Source: Ignavibacteriota bacterium (GTDB taxonomy: Bacteria > Bacteroidota > Ignavibacteria > Tepidaquicellales > Tepidaquicellaceae). Taken from it: DNA of 64,000 bases. Below the pieces are notes generated by a model. The model was not told the DNA's origin and made no database searches. It was given only the letters and a program-made list of their open reading frames with translations. Numbering within the stretch: position 1 is the first letter of the stretch; each line of letters opens with the position of its first letter. Shown piece by piece: positions 8,646-17,665 of the stretch. The stretch covers positions 1 to 64,000 of the forward strand of contig JACREY010000008.1 in assembly GCA_016218085.1 (NCBI GenBank). Reading direction: 5' to 3'. The position numbers were made by a program, and so were the translations under genes.

Positions 8646-8662
8646 TAAAAAGTCTTTTTGGT

Positions 8663-9982
8663 TTATTTAATTTTTTTTTCCGAATATTTGAATCCGATAT
8701 CCTTTCTTAAATACATTTTGTCAAAATGTATTTTACCGGCAGTGTAATAGCATCGGTTAATTGCATTATTCATTGAAGTTCCGTCAAGAGCCACAACAGA
8801 TAAAACCCTTCCTCCGTTCGTAAGAATACCGGTGCCGTCTTCGGAATATTTTGTACCCGAGTGAAATACAAAAACATCCCGTTCGTTAATATCCAATCCG
8901 TTTATTACCTTATTAGTTTCATATTTATCAGGATATCCACCTGATGCAAGTATTACGCAGCAGGCATATTTATCGAAAGTTTCCAGTTTGTAATTCCTGA
9001 TTGTTTCTTCTTCGGATGCAATGAGCAGTTCAAGGAAGTCCGATTTTATCAGAGGCAGGACAGCCTGTGTTTCGGGGTCACCGAACCTTGCATTGAATTC
9101 GATTACATAAGGTACCAGTACACCGTGCTCGAATTCCGAAATCATAAGTCCGCAGTATAGGCATCCTTTATATTTTCTTCCTTCTTTTTTCATTCCATGC
9201 AGTGTGGGCTCAATTATTTCCAGCATTATTTTTTCATGCAGGTCACTGTTTATCATTATATCCGCAGGGGCATAAGCTCCCATGCCGCCTGTATTTTTTC
9301 CCGTATCGCCTTCGCCGATTTTCTTATGGTCCTGTGAGAATGGAAGTGCAACATAGTCGGTGCCGTCTGTAATCACAAAAAGTGAAAGCTCGAAGCCGGT
9401 AAGAAATTCTTCGATTATGAAGTTAAGCCCCGAATCTCCGAAAATCTTATTTTCAGTCAAATCTGTTAAAACTTCCTTGGCTTCCGAAAAGTTATTTGCA
9501 ATGATTACGCCCTTTCCCGCTGCAAGTCCGTCTGCTTTGATTACAACAGGGTACTTTGAGCATAAAAGGTATTCACAGGCTTCTTTAATATTTCCCGATG
9601 AAAATTCGCGGAATTTTGCGGTAGGAATCCTGTATTTCTGCATCAGGTTTTTAGCAAAGATTTTGCTTGACTCGATTTCGGCCGCGCATTTATCCGGTCC
9701 GAAAATTTTTAGTCCGCGTTTTCTGAATTCATCCGCAATGCCCAATGATAAAGGTATTTCCGGACCGACTACGGTAAAATCAATTTTTTCATTTATGGCA
9801 AATTCCAGAAGTTCCTGAATTTCTGTTGGCTTGATATTTACAGGCTTGCATATTTTATCTAATCCCGGATTTCCGACAGTACAGAAAAGTTCTGAATTGC
9901 TTTTTTTAAATGAATCGGATTCGAAAATACTTCTTGCAATGGCATTTTCTCTTCCCCCGTTCCCAACAATAAGAATTTTCAT
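8663..9982 (-). CDS. purD: phosphoribosylamine-glycine ligase (GAR synthetase)
   Basis: 439 residues, close to the usual ~425. It joins 5-phosphoribosylamine to glycine using ATP, step two of purine synthesis. The N-terminal GNGGRENAIA, the ATP-grasp motif IKADGLAAGKGV, the TGGMGAYAP loop and the metal-binding EFNARFGDPE are all present. It starts at ATG 9982, ten bases after the glycosyltransferase gene, in the same leftward operon. No other pur genes are in the window. Confidence 0.96.
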   Translation of the reverse strand: MKILIVGNGGRENAIARSIFESDSFKKSNSELFCTVGNPGLDKICKPVNIKPTEIQELLEFAINEKIDFTVVGPEIPLSLGIADEFRKRGLKIFGPDKCAAEIESSKIFAKNLMQKYRIPTAKFREFSSGNIKEACEYLLCSKYPVVIKADGLAAGKGVIIANNFSEAKEVLTDLTENKIFGDSGLNFIIEEFLTGFELSLFVITDGTDYVALPFSQDHKKIGEGDTGKNTGGMGAYAPADIMINSDLHEKIMLEIIEPTLHGMKKEGRKYKGCLYCGLMISEFEHGVLVPYVIEFNARFGDPETQAVLPLIKSDFLELLIASEEETIRNYKLETFDKYACCVILASGGYPDKYETNKVINGLDINERDVFVFHSGTKYSEDGTGILTNGGRVLSVVALDGTSMNNAINRCYYTAGKIHFDKMYLRKDIGFKYSEKKIK

Positions 9983-9992
9983 TATAAATTTA

Positions 9993-11270
9993 TTATTCTA
10001 CGTCGAGCAAATAGTTAAATTCTTTTGCAAGATCAGCGGTCAGTATTTTCCTGTCGTACATCTCGACCATTTCTTCGTTTGCGGCAGGCATTGAGTTTTG
10101 TTCAAATAGCCTGTAATATTCATATACTGTGTCTGCAATTTTTTCAGGATTTTCGTCCGGTACGAATTTGATTGCCTTGTAATTTTCCAGTAATTTCTTT
10201 GTAACGCCCTCGGGAATGCAGGCAATAATATTTTTTCTGCTCCCAATATATTCACCGACTTTCCCCGGCATAGCCGCATCTTCGTTTTCCCCTCTGCTGA
10301 TTAAAAGAAAGAGCACATCGGAAGCAAGAATGTACTTGACGCATTCGAAATGGTTTATGTATCCGGGAAGATTAAGTGTATCAAGTATATTCAGATTTTT
10401 TGCAATGTTGAGATGCTCTTTGGTGAATAAACCCAGAAAACAGAATTCAACCTTGTCCCTGAGTTCAGGATGCCTGGTAAAGAAAGTCTTGATTGCCCTG
10501 AAATAAAATTTTGGGTCTCTTGTATAAAAACTTCCGGAGTATGTAACTCTCATTTTATTTGTCAGCGGAAGTTTCTTTGTCGAAGCGTTTTCAAAGTCTT
10601 CGCTGTCGTATCCGTGAGGGAATATTTTTATATCATTATAAGCAATATTGCCGTATCTTGTTATGATTAGCTCTTTAACCCTTCTGTTTGTAGTTATTAC
10701 GATGTTTGCATCCTTAATTACTTTTCTTTCCAGTTTCATATTCCTGTTTTTATGAAACGGAGTTGGGTAGAAATTCAACACTTTGCTGTCAACCCAGGCA
10801 TCTCTGTAATCTATAACAAGGGGTATTTTATATCTTTTTTTTACTTCCTGTCCGATTAAAAAATCCGTGTAAGGCGGTGCAGTCGCAAAAACAAGGTCGA
10901 ATCCATCATATTTTTTCCATAATTTGTCTATTTTTCTCAATGCTTTCTTTTTCCAGGATATTTTGGTATCCGGTATAAAGAAAAATTGACCGATTTTGCT
11001 TTTAATTCTGCGGAATCTTTCTTTCGGTACACGGGTTACAATTTGGCCTGTATCGAACTTCTTCTTACCTGTGCGCTCGATAATTATACCCGAATCAAGT
11101 GCTTCGTGGAGCAGATATTCGTCAATAGCAAAGTATTTTTTCGGATTTATAGTAAGAACTATAGGCTGCCAGTCGTGCTGTAACAGGTATTTTGCGAATT
11201 TTAATGTACGCTGTACTCCGCCCATCCCCATTGGCGGGAAATAATATGATATGAATAAAACCTTATTCAA
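9993..11270 (-). CDS. GT4-like glycosyltransferase
   Basis: 425 residues with a GT-B fold pattern. The N-terminus FISYYFPPMGMGGVQR is the acceptor-side loop of family 4-type enzymes. A donor-side half follows from about residue 230 (MRVTYSGSFYTRDPKFY; later EDAAMPGKVGEYIGS). It probably transfers a sugar to an envelope glycan or polysaccharide. The start is TTG at 11270. It is first in the operon with purD, the epimerase and meaB. Substrate unknown. Confidence 0.82.
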   Translation of the reverse strand: MNKVLFISYYFPPMGMGGVQRTLKFAKYLLQHDWQPIVLTINPKKYFAIDEYLLHEALDSGIIIERTGKKKFDTGQIVTRVPKERFRRIKSKIGQFFFIPDTKISWKKKALRKIDKLWKKYDGFDLVFATAPPYTDFLIGQEVKKRYKIPLVIDYRDAWVDSKVLNFYPTPFHKNRNMKLERKVIKDANIVITTNRRVKELIITRYGNIAYNDIKIFPHGYDSEDFENASTKKLPLTNKMRVTYSGSFYTRDPKFYFRAIKTFFTRHPELRDKVEFCFLGLFTKEHLNIAKNLNILDTLNLPGYINHFECVKYILASDVLFLLISRGENEDAAMPGKVGEYIGSRKNIIACIPEGVTKKLLENYKAIKFVPDENPEKIADTVYEYYRLFEQNSMPAANEEMVEMYDRKILTADLAKEFNYLLDVE

Positions 11271-11504
11271 ATTACGAAATAATCCTTTCTCCTGTAAAAA
11301 CCGTTAACCAATTGTAAAATAAAGTAAATAATTACTTAAAACATTTTAAATAATAATCTTTAAAATAGCTATAATTAAGAAAATTTTCAATCCAATGAAT
11401 ACATTAAAAAAGTGTCTCATTATAAGAAAAATAGCACCGGTAAAGAAATTAAACATTTATTGGAAAATTATTTTACCTTATGAAATTCATATTTTATTAT
11501 TATC

Positions 11505-11942
11505 TTGGAATTAATCGAAAAATCTTCGGTGAATTCAGCAGGGGGAAAAGTTAAAAAATACAAGATATTAATTGCGGAAGATAATAAATTGAATCTGAAG
11601 CTTATTGAGACTCTTTTGGAGAAAAATAATTATTCGGTAATTTCTGCAATAAACGGAGAAGATGCAATACAAGCATATTTTTCAGAATCTCCTGACCTTA
11701 TTATTATGGATGTCGAAATGCCGGTATTGAACGGATATGAAACGGTTAAAAGAATACGGGAATCTGAAAGGAATAATGATTACAGAATACCTGTAATTGC
11801 TTTAACAGGTCATTTTTTTAAAGAAGACATAGAAAGAATTTTTGAGTGTGGTATGGATGATTACGTTCCTAAACCGGTTAATTTTGATATTTTTTTAGCT
11901 AAGATAAAAAATTATTTAACGGTAAAAAATAATATATCTTAA
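11505..11942 (+). CDS. single-domain response-regulator receiver
   Basis: 145 residues. After an 18-residue leader comes a receiver domain with E25/D26 in the metal pocket, phospho-acceptor D69 (LIIMDVEMP), Thr in IALTGH and Lys in VPKPVN. No output domain. The start is TTG at 11505; an ATG at 11480 is out of frame. It is first of three genes (receiver, receiver-kinase, NtrC-type regulator) with gaps of 22 and 11 bases, so a phosphorelay encoded as one operon is likely. A later start inside the leader is possible. Confidence 0.85.
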   Translation: MELIEKSSVNSAGGKVKKYKILIAEDNKLNLKLIETLLEKNNYSVISAINGEDAIQAYFSESPDLIIMDVEMPVLNGYETVKRIRESERNNDYRIPVIALTGHFFKEDIERIFECGMDDYVPKPVNFDIFLAKIKNYLTVKNNIS

Positions 11943-11964
11943 TTTACAATCTTACATTTATTAA

Positions 11965-13137
11965 ATGAAGAAGGCTGAAATTTTAATCGTCGAAGACGAT
12001 TTGCTTACCGCAACAGTTATTCAGAAGTATCTCACCACAAACGGTTATGATGTAACTGCTATTGCAGCAAATGCAGATGAAGCTTTCGATGAAATCGGCA
12101 GGCAAAAGCCTGATTTGATTCTGATGGATATTTTTCTCAGAAACAGCATAGACGGAATTGAAATTGCGAGGATAGTAAGGGAAAAGTATGATATTCCGGT
12201 TATATACCTTACAGCCGATTCAAGTGAAGATACTATAGCACGAGCAAAAATTACAGAGCCGTTTGGTTATCTCGTAAAACCTGTTGACAGCAAAATACTT
12301 ATCACGAATGTCGAGCTTACAATACAGAAACAGCTGTCGCATAATAATAAAATTTTGGAAGCTCTTCGTATTAAAAACGACGAACTGGAGCAAAAGGTAA
12401 AGGAAAGAACATCAGAACTTACAAAAACAAATAAAGAATTAAAAAAGGAAATTGAATTAAGAGTTCAAGCAGAGGAAGCATTAAAAAAAATAGAAAGACT
12501 TGCAACAATTGGTAAAATGTCTGCTGTTTTAGCACATGAAATTAGAAATCCATTAAATTCAATAAAAATAAATGCCGATATTTTACTCGAGACACTTGTT
12601 TTACCAGAGAATAGAAAACGCAGATTGGAAATAATTGGGATTGAAGTTAAAAGACTTAATAATTTGGTTAAAGAGGTATTAACTTTTACGAGACAGAAAA
12701 ATATGATTTATATTGAATTTAATATTAATGAGCTTCTAGAAAATTTATTGTTACAATTAAAATCACATTTTGAGGAGAAAAATATTACTCTGAAAAATAA
12801 TATAGAGAAAATTTCATTAAAAGCTGATAGTGAAAAATTAAAACAGGTCTTCATTAATCTGATATTAAATTCAGTTGATGCTGTGCCCGAAAACGGGGAG
12901 ATTGAGTTTTATTCCGGAAGAGAGTACGGTATGTTTAATATTTTTATTAAAGATAACGGATGCGGGATAAAAGAACCGGAAAAAGTTTTCGAGCCGTTTT
13001 TCACTACAAAAAATTTTGGAACAGGTTTAGGTCTATCAATATCACAAAATATTATTGAACAGCACTCAGGTAAGATAATAATTATTAGTTCTAAACAAGG
13101 TGAAACTATTTTTTGTATTTCTCTTCCAAACAACTAA
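11965..13137 (+). CDS. hybrid receiver-histidine kinase
   Basis: 390 residues. Residues 1-120 are a receiver (E10, D11, D12; phospho-acceptor D55; Lys105 in LVKPVD). Residues ~125-178 form a coiled coil. The HisKA dimerisation helix carries His191 (LAHEIRNPLN). The ATPase domain has the N box (INLILNSVDA), G1 (DNGCGIKEP), the F box (FEPFFTTK) and G2 (GTGLGLS). There is no membrane segment, so it is cytoplasmic, and the N-terminal receiver suggests it is driven by another kinase or a phosphatase. It lies directly upstream of the sigma-54 activator gene that is its probable target. Confidence 0.92.
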   Translation: MKKAEILIVEDDLLTATVIQKYLTTNGYDVTAIAANADEAFDEIGRQKPDLILMDIFLRNSIDGIEIARIVREKYDIPVIYLTADSSEDTIARAKITEPFGYLVKPVDSKILITNVELTIQKQLSHNNKILEALRIKNDELEQKVKERTSELTKTNKELKKEIELRVQAEEALKKIERLATIGKMSAVLAHEIRNPLNSIKINADILLETLVLPENRKRRLEIIGIEVKRLNNLVKEVLTFTRQKNMIYIEFNINELLENLLLQLKSHFEEKNITLKNNIEKISLKADSEKLKQVFINLILNSVDAVPENGEIEFYSGREYGMFNIFIKDNGCGIKEPEKVFEPFFTTKNFGTGLGLSISQNIIEQHSGKIIIISSKQGETIFCISLPNN

Positions 13138-13148
13138 ATTAATTTTTT

Positions 13149-14507
13149 ATGGAAAAAATAATTGTAATAGATGACAACAAGACTTTTCTTGAAACTATAT
13201 CAACTTATTTATCAGAATTAGGTTATGAAACAACTCCGGCAGATTGTGGGAAAAAAGGTTTAGAATTAGTAAAAAAAATAAATCCCGATCTCGTAATTTG
13301 CGATATTACAATGCCTGATATTAATGGATTGGAAGTATTAAAATATATAAAGGAAATTGATGAACTAATACAAGTTATTATGATGACAGCTGTAGATGAT
13401 ATGAATTCAACAATAATTGCGACACAAAATGGGGCATATGATTATTTAGTAAAAGCAGATGATTTAGATTTAAACAGATTAAAAATTTCTATAAGTAGAA
13501 GTCTTGAAAATAGAAAGATGAGTAAAAGATTAGAATCTGTTACTACTGATAATTTAAAAGAGTTGGAAAATAATATTATTATTGGAAAATCTTCTATTAT
13601 TCGCGAAATATACAAAAAAATTGGTCAAGCTTCTGCTTCAAGAGTTACTGTTTTAATTCAAGGTGAATCTGGGACGGGAAAGGAATTGATTGCAAAAGTT
13701 GTACATTCAAGTGGAATTACAAAAAATTTGCCTTTTATTCCATTAAACTGTACTGCAATGCCTGAAACACTTCTTGAAAGTGAATTATTCGGACACGTAA
13801 AGGGCTCTTTTACTGATGCAATAAAAGATAAAAGAGGGAAGTTTGAGCTGGCAGGGGAAGGTACAATTTTTCTTGATGAAATATCCGAAATGTCTATTAA
13901 TCTTCAGGCAAAATTGCTGAGGGTACTGCAGGAGCATGAGTTCGAGAAAGTAGGAGGCGAAACACTCATACCAATGAAAGCCAGGGTTATATCCGCAACA
14001 AACTGCGATTTGCAGAAACTTGTAGAAAAAGGAAAATTTAGAGAAGACCTTTTTTATAGACTTTCAGTATTCTCGATAACGCCACCACCATTGAGGGACA
14101 GGCGCGAAGACATCGAACTACTGGTTAAGCATTTTATTGAAAAAATAAATGTGACTCTACACAAAACCGTCAGAAAAATTCCTGATGAAGTTATGATGAT
14201 GTTAAAGATGCACGACTGGAAAGGAAATGTCAGAGAACTCGAGAATACTTTAATGCAGGCAATAGTCTTATCTAAAGGTGACGTGATTGAAAAAGAAAAT
14301 ATTCTGTTAAGACAAAATGAAGTACAAAGAGGAGACGAAGGGAAAATCGGGAGTAATGTGACAATAGAAGAGCTTGAAAGGATGCATATTAAATCCATAC
14401 TTGAAAAGACAAACTGGGATATAAAAACTACTTGTGACATTCTAGGAATAAGTAAAGCAACTATTTATAGAAAAATAGAAACTTACAATCTTAAACAGCA
14501 TAAATAG
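13149..14507 (+). CDS. NtrC-family sigma-54-dependent response regulator
   Basis: 452 residues: receiver (D8/D9, phospho-acceptor D52), AAA+ ATPase and Fis-type DNA-binding domain. The Walker A is GESGTGKE and the Walker B is IFLDEI. The sigma-54-contacting loop reads GSFTDA rather than the classic GAFTGA, a variant that keeps Phe-Thr. The C-terminal helix-turn-helix is in NWDIKTTCDILGISKATIYRK, split as two helices. It should drive sigma-54 RNA polymerase at -24/-12 promoters from upstream sites. One such promoter follows immediately at 14590. The kinase upstream is its likely phosphodonor. Confidence 0.94.
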   Translation: MEKIIVIDDNKTFLETISTYLSELGYETTPADCGKKGLELVKKINPDLVICDITMPDINGLEVLKYIKEIDELIQVIMMTAVDDMNSTIIATQNGAYDYLVKADDLDLNRLKISISRSLENRKMSKRLESVTTDNLKELENNIIIGKSSIIREIYKKIGQASASRVTVLIQGESGTGKELIAKVVHSSGITKNLPFIPLNCTAMPETLLESELFGHVKGSFTDAIKDKRGKFELAGEGTIFLDEISEMSINLQAKLLRVLQEHEFEKVGGETLIPMKARVISATNCDLQKLVEKGKFREDLFYRLSVFSITPPPLRDRREDIELLVKHFIEKINVTLHKTVRKIPDEVMMMLKMHDWKGNVRELENTLMQAIVLSKGDVIEKENILLRQNEVQRGDEGKIGSNVTIEELERMHIKSILEKTNWDIKTTCDILGISKATIYRKIETYNLKQHK

Positions 14508-14518
14508 CACAAATTGAG

Positions 14519-14537
14519 AATAAAGTTCTCAATTTGA
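14519..14537. promoter_or_regulatory. candidate activator site (TTGAGA-N7-TCTCAA)
   Basis: TTGAGAATAAAGTTCTCAA sits inside a perfect 10-bp inverted repeat (AAATTGAGAA/TTCTCAATTT, 14516-14540). It lies between the regulator's stop codon and the sigma-54 promoter at 14590, 53 bp from the -24 element. It is not followed by a T-run, so a terminator role is less likely than an enhancer site. Confidence 0.5.
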
Positions 14538-14589
14538 GATTTATTTAAATTCTAAATACACTTTCTGAGCAAAAAAAAGCTGATTTTTT

Positions 14590-14605
14590 TGGCATTTTTT
14601 TTGCT
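14590..14605 (+). promoter_or_regulatory. sigma-54 promoter of the small membrane-peptide genes
   Basis: TGGCATTTTTTTTGCT matches TGGCAY-N5-TTGCW with correct GG-GC spacing. Transcription is expected to start near 14616, upstream of the 35-residue peptide genes at 14642 and 14781. Confidence 0.72.
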
Positions 14606-14641
14606 CTTTGTTTTTTAAAAATAATTATGAAAGGGTATAAA

Positions 14642-14749
14642 ATGGAAAGAATCGAAAAAGATAAAGCAGGTTTTTCTAAATCAGATTTAGGCTTTCTAAT
14701 GATTGTCGGTTCATTAATAGCCGTTATTATTGCAGGACTGATGGTTTAA
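14642..14749 (+). CDS. 35-residue single-span membrane peptide, paralogue A
   Basis: The product starts MERIEKDKAGFSKSD and ends in a hydrophobic helix of about 18 residues closing with AGLMV. An AAAGGG Shine-Dalgarno at 14630-14635 favours the ATG at 14642 over the in-frame ATG at 14627 (which would give 40 residues). The next gene encodes a second 35-residue peptide of the same design. With a sigma-54 promoter upstream, these look like regulated small membrane proteins, possibly modulators of a membrane complex. No known family recognised. Confidence 0.62.
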   Translation: MERIEKDKAGFSKSDLGFLMIVGSLIAVIIAGLMV

Positions 14750-14780
14750 AATTCTAAAAAGAACAGGGAGGTAATTAAAA

Positions 14781-14888
14781 ATGTTTCATACAAAATCTGT
14801 TAAGCTGGAAATATCAAAATTCGATGTAAGTTTTATTCTTGTAATGATATCATTATTTGCCATGATTGTTGTCGGGCTAATGATTTAA
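14781..14888 (+). CDS. 35-residue single-span membrane peptide, paralogue B
   Basis: The product starts MFHTKSVKLEISKFD and ends in a hydrophobic helix closing with VGLMI. It aligns without gaps to the peptide at 14642-14749: same length, S-K-x-D at positions 12-15, Phe at 18 and G-L-M-(I/V) at the end. A good Shine-Dalgarno (GGGAGG, 14766-14771) precedes the ATG. A short charged N-terminus and one membrane helix are all that can be seen. Confidence 0.65.
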   Translation: MFHTKSVKLEISKFDVSFILVMISLFAMIVVGLMI

Positions 14889-14898
14889 TCATTCCGCA

Positions 14899-15075
14899 AT
14901 GAAAAAGAAATCATTCAAAACAGGATTTGCAAAAGAGGGATTGAAAATTTCAGAAAAGTTTTTCTGTTTTAAATCGAATGGTGCAATTTACAAAATTGAC
15001 TGGTGCGTTTCTTCAGAATCAGGAACATCAGTTTCTTATAAGTCAAATCAAAACACAGGACAATATAAAAAATGA
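14899..15075 (+). CDS. 58-residue basic hypothetical protein
   Basis: Begins MKKKSFKTGFAKEG ten bases after the second membrane-peptide gene and ends inside the shared hairpin at 15067. It is Lys/Ser rich with two Cys and no membrane helix. Its middle (FKSNGAIYKIDWCVSSE) looks like a small beta structure. Position and spacing make it the third gene of the sigma-54 transcript. Function unknown; no recognisable family. Confidence 0.5.
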   Translation: MKKKSFKTGFAKEGLKISEKFFCFKSNGAIYKIDWCVSSESGTSVSYKSNQNTGQYKK

Positions 15076-15101
15076 TATTATTTGATTAATATCATTTTTT
15101 T
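15067..15101. terminator. bidirectional terminator between convergent genes
   Basis: AAAAAATGATATTA (67-80) pairs with TAATATCATTTTTT (87-100) around a 6-base loop, with A-run on one side and T-run on the other. It covers the stop codons of both the small basic protein gene and the papain-like peptidase gene. Confidence 0.75.
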
Positions 15102-17513
15102 CGTATTGATAAAACTTCCCGCAATTAGCCTGTAAAAATATATTCCACTGGAAAGTTTTCCTGCATTAAAATCTATTATATAGCTTCCTGCATTATATTT
15201 CCCTTTTATAATCTCTTCAATCTTCCGTCCTCTTGTATCATAAATTGCCAGGTTCACATCACTGATTTCCGGAATATCGAATTTAATTTTAGTTGAAGGG
15301 TTAAAGGGATTCGGATAATTATTAAAAAGTTCGAATTTCTCAGGCAAAATATCACTTATTCTTGAAATATCCGTTGTAGTTGTGAATTTCCACCACGTGC
15401 TTTTTGGTCCCCAGCCGAGATTGCTTTTTGCACTGATTCTCCAGTAATATACTGAATTATAGCTAATGCTGTCTTCGGTCCATACTGTATCAGAAGGGGT
15501 TCTTAGAAAATAATTTGCCATTGTAACGGTATCACGTGTTACTTCGAGCAGGTATTTATCTATCAGGCCGTTATCGGATAATTCGAAGGCTTTATTCCAT
15601 TTGAAAACTACAGGTTTAGATAAATTGTTTGCATTATTAACAGGGGCTATCCTGACCGGTACAGAGGGCATCCCCTTAGTTTTAAAGGACCAAATTTGTG
15701 AAAACGGGCTCGATCCTGCCGGGTTGCTCGCACTCAATTTCCAGTAATATTTTGTAAGTGTATTAAGGTAAAAAGACCTTGTTGTGTCCGTTAAGAGAGA
15801 ATCTTTGAATACAATATTACTGAAAAGAGAATCATATGCAAGCTTCAGATAATATTTATCTGCGAACTGCGATTTATTCCATTTAAGCTGTATCATAATC
15901 TCTGCACCAATCAACCCGTTTGATGGTGAAGCTAAAACGGGAGTAGTGGGTATATTCATTATACATAATGATTTTATCAGCGTATCATTAATGCTTGAGC
16001 TGTCATTCTGTAGTCCTGTAAATGCGCAAACCAAATAATTGCCTGTTGAGGCATTCCAGTTGTCGAAACTGACCTGCAAGTCATTATAGGGTAGAAGGTT
16101 GTAAACGTTTTTAGTCGATGTATAAACAACGGATTTTGTATTTCCTGAAGTCCGGGAAATCTGGAATGTAACCGGAAATGACTGCTGCCTGTTTCCGTAA
16201 TTTCTAACAGTTGCTTTCGGAATTATCCCGCCGGGAGTCATATATTCACTCAAATCTACTGACTTCACTCCGGCATTTGAACCTGTATTGGGTCCCATAT
16301 ATAATCCCGCATAAGTCGTAAGCAAAGAGTCGTATATCTTTGCAGGAGTTTCTGTTGAGACGCACAGCATACCCCAGTTAAAGTTTTTAGCTTTTAGAGA
16401 GTCCAGCATTCCGCTCCTGCCGTCTTCAACAGTATCCCTGCAAACTATATATATCCTGTTGTCGGTTGAAGGGTCAATAAAAGAAATTCCGTCTGTCATG
16501 TCAAAGGCTATATAACTTCCGGGGAATGGAACATCGGCATTGCAGCCCATGTTAAAATTAAAGAATTTCTTTGACCATAGCGGACTGCAGTTTGCTCCGA
16601 TAGACATTTTTAACTGGACTTTAAATCTCGAGCTGTGAGTAATCCTTGCAAACGAAACCAGTTCGGGGTTGTAATGCAGTTTATCAGTAGTATAATATGC
16701 CTGCTGGCCTGAAACGAGTGAATTCATTACCGCAGTGTATGACATCCAGAAGAAACCGCTCTGTCCCCAGTTGGTGCCCCAGGAGTTTACAAGTTTGAAT
16801 GCTCCTATTCCGTCGCTTGTTATCCTGTTATCATCATAACCGATTAAAGTAACTGCGTGATAACCTCGCAGACCTCCTGAAACATCAGCTATGCAGTAAT
16901 TATTACCGTAACTGGAAATATTATCGAAGTTCGGATAAACTGCAATACCAAGAACAGCACAATGTCCGTCTGAAATATATTGCTTTAACTGCTGAATTCC
17001 TGTTGTGTTTTCAGTATTGATGTAAAAAAAATCTTCCGAGCGGTATTTAAGTGCATTCAAATAGGTTTTTTCATTAGGCCAGTTGGTATAGTTCTGGTAT
17101 GGAAAATCCTTGTATGTAGCGCATCCGTTATCCAAAAGAAGCTTGAATGCATCGTCAAAGTCAGCGCCGTAATCAGCGCCGCCGTTTATATGATTATAGA
17201 CAAAAGAGGGACTGAAAATATGATTCTGGTCAAATACCGACCAACCATAATCTTCATATTCCTGATAAGTTTTGTAATAATATCCGACTGCCCATCCCAC
17301 GCAACTTCCGTATTGTCCCTGGTTTCCTACGGGCGGAATGTTTGCAGAATGGTCAATAAATGCAGGAACAGAAGCTTTTAAAGAAATATCGGATTTCTTT
17401 ACAAAAGAATAATCCTTTAATTTTATGTTTCTTAATCCTGCAGGGTGATTATTTTGCGAAAATGATGTAACAGCCATTAATAAAATGAAGAAAGTCAGGA
17501 AAGAAGTTTTCAT
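15078..17513 (-). CDS. secreted papain-like (C1A) cysteine peptidase with T9SS sorting domain
   Basis: 811 residues from the ATG at 17513; the TTG just before it is not needed. The signal peptide ends FSQ near residue 20. The peptidase domain (about 50-280) has the oxyanion Gln and nucleophile Cys71 in NQGQYGSCVGWA, the His in GYHAVTLIGYDD and the Asn in LVNSWGTNWG. A 150-residue segment without clear assignment follows, then two fibronectin-III-like domains (about 525-730). The C-terminal ~80 residues are a T9SS type A domain (NNYPNPFNP, ending MILIK). Likely a secreted, surface-anchored protease. It stands alone. Confidence 0.88.
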   Translation of the reverse strand: MKTSFLTFFILLMAVTSFSQNNHPAGLRNIKLKDYSFVKKSDISLKASVPAFIDHSANIPPVGNQGQYGSCVGWAVGYYYKTYQEYEDYGWSVFDQNHIFSPSFVYNHINGGADYGADFDDAFKLLLDNGCATYKDFPYQNYTNWPNEKTYLNALKYRSEDFFYINTENTTGIQQLKQYISDGHCAVLGIAVYPNFDNISSYGNNYCIADVSGGLRGYHAVTLIGYDDNRITSDGIGAFKLVNSWGTNWGQSGFFWMSYTAVMNSLVSGQQAYYTTDKLHYNPELVSFARITHSSRFKVQLKMSIGANCSPLWSKKFFNFNMGCNADVPFPGSYIAFDMTDGISFIDPSTDNRIYIVCRDTVEDGRSGMLDSLKAKNFNWGMLCVSTETPAKIYDSLLTTYAGLYMGPNTGSNAGVKSVDLSEYMTPGGIIPKATVRNYGNRQQSFPVTFQISRTSGNTKSVVYTSTKNVYNLLPYNDLQVSFDNWNASTGNYLVCAFTGLQNDSSSINDTLIKSLCIMNIPTTPVLASPSNGLIGAEIMIQLKWNKSQFADKYYLKLAYDSLFSNIVFKDSLLTDTTRSFYLNTLTKYYWKLSASNPAGSSPFSQIWSFKTKGMPSVPVRIAPVNNANNLSKPVVFKWNKAFELSDNGLIDKYLLEVTRDTVTMANYFLRTPSDTVWTEDSISYNSVYYWRISAKSNLGWGPKSTWWKFTTTTDISRISDILPEKFELFNNYPNPFNPSTKIKFDIPEISDVNLAIYDTRGRKIEEIIKGKYNAGSYIIDFNAGKLSSGIYFYRLIAGSFINTKKMILIK

Positions 17514-17617
17514 CAATAAAATAATTATTGTAAAAATGTAAATTTATCCTAAATAAAATTTAATCTCAATACTTAAAATAGGTATTTACTTTTAAATAAA
17601 AATTCCTCATATTTAAC

Positions 17618-17648
17618 TTTGTTATTTATAAGAAAGTTATTATATTTA
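17618..17648 (+). promoter_or_regulatory. Bacteroidota-type -33/-7 promoter of the TPR gene
   Basis: TTTG (17618-17621), 19 bases, then TATATTTA (17641-17648) matches the TTTG-N19-TAnnTTTG housekeeping consensus except for the last base. The ATG follows 18 bases later. It is a single-site match in AT-rich DNA, so chance is possible. Confidence 0.35.
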
Positions 17649-17665
17649 TTTAAACTATATTATAT

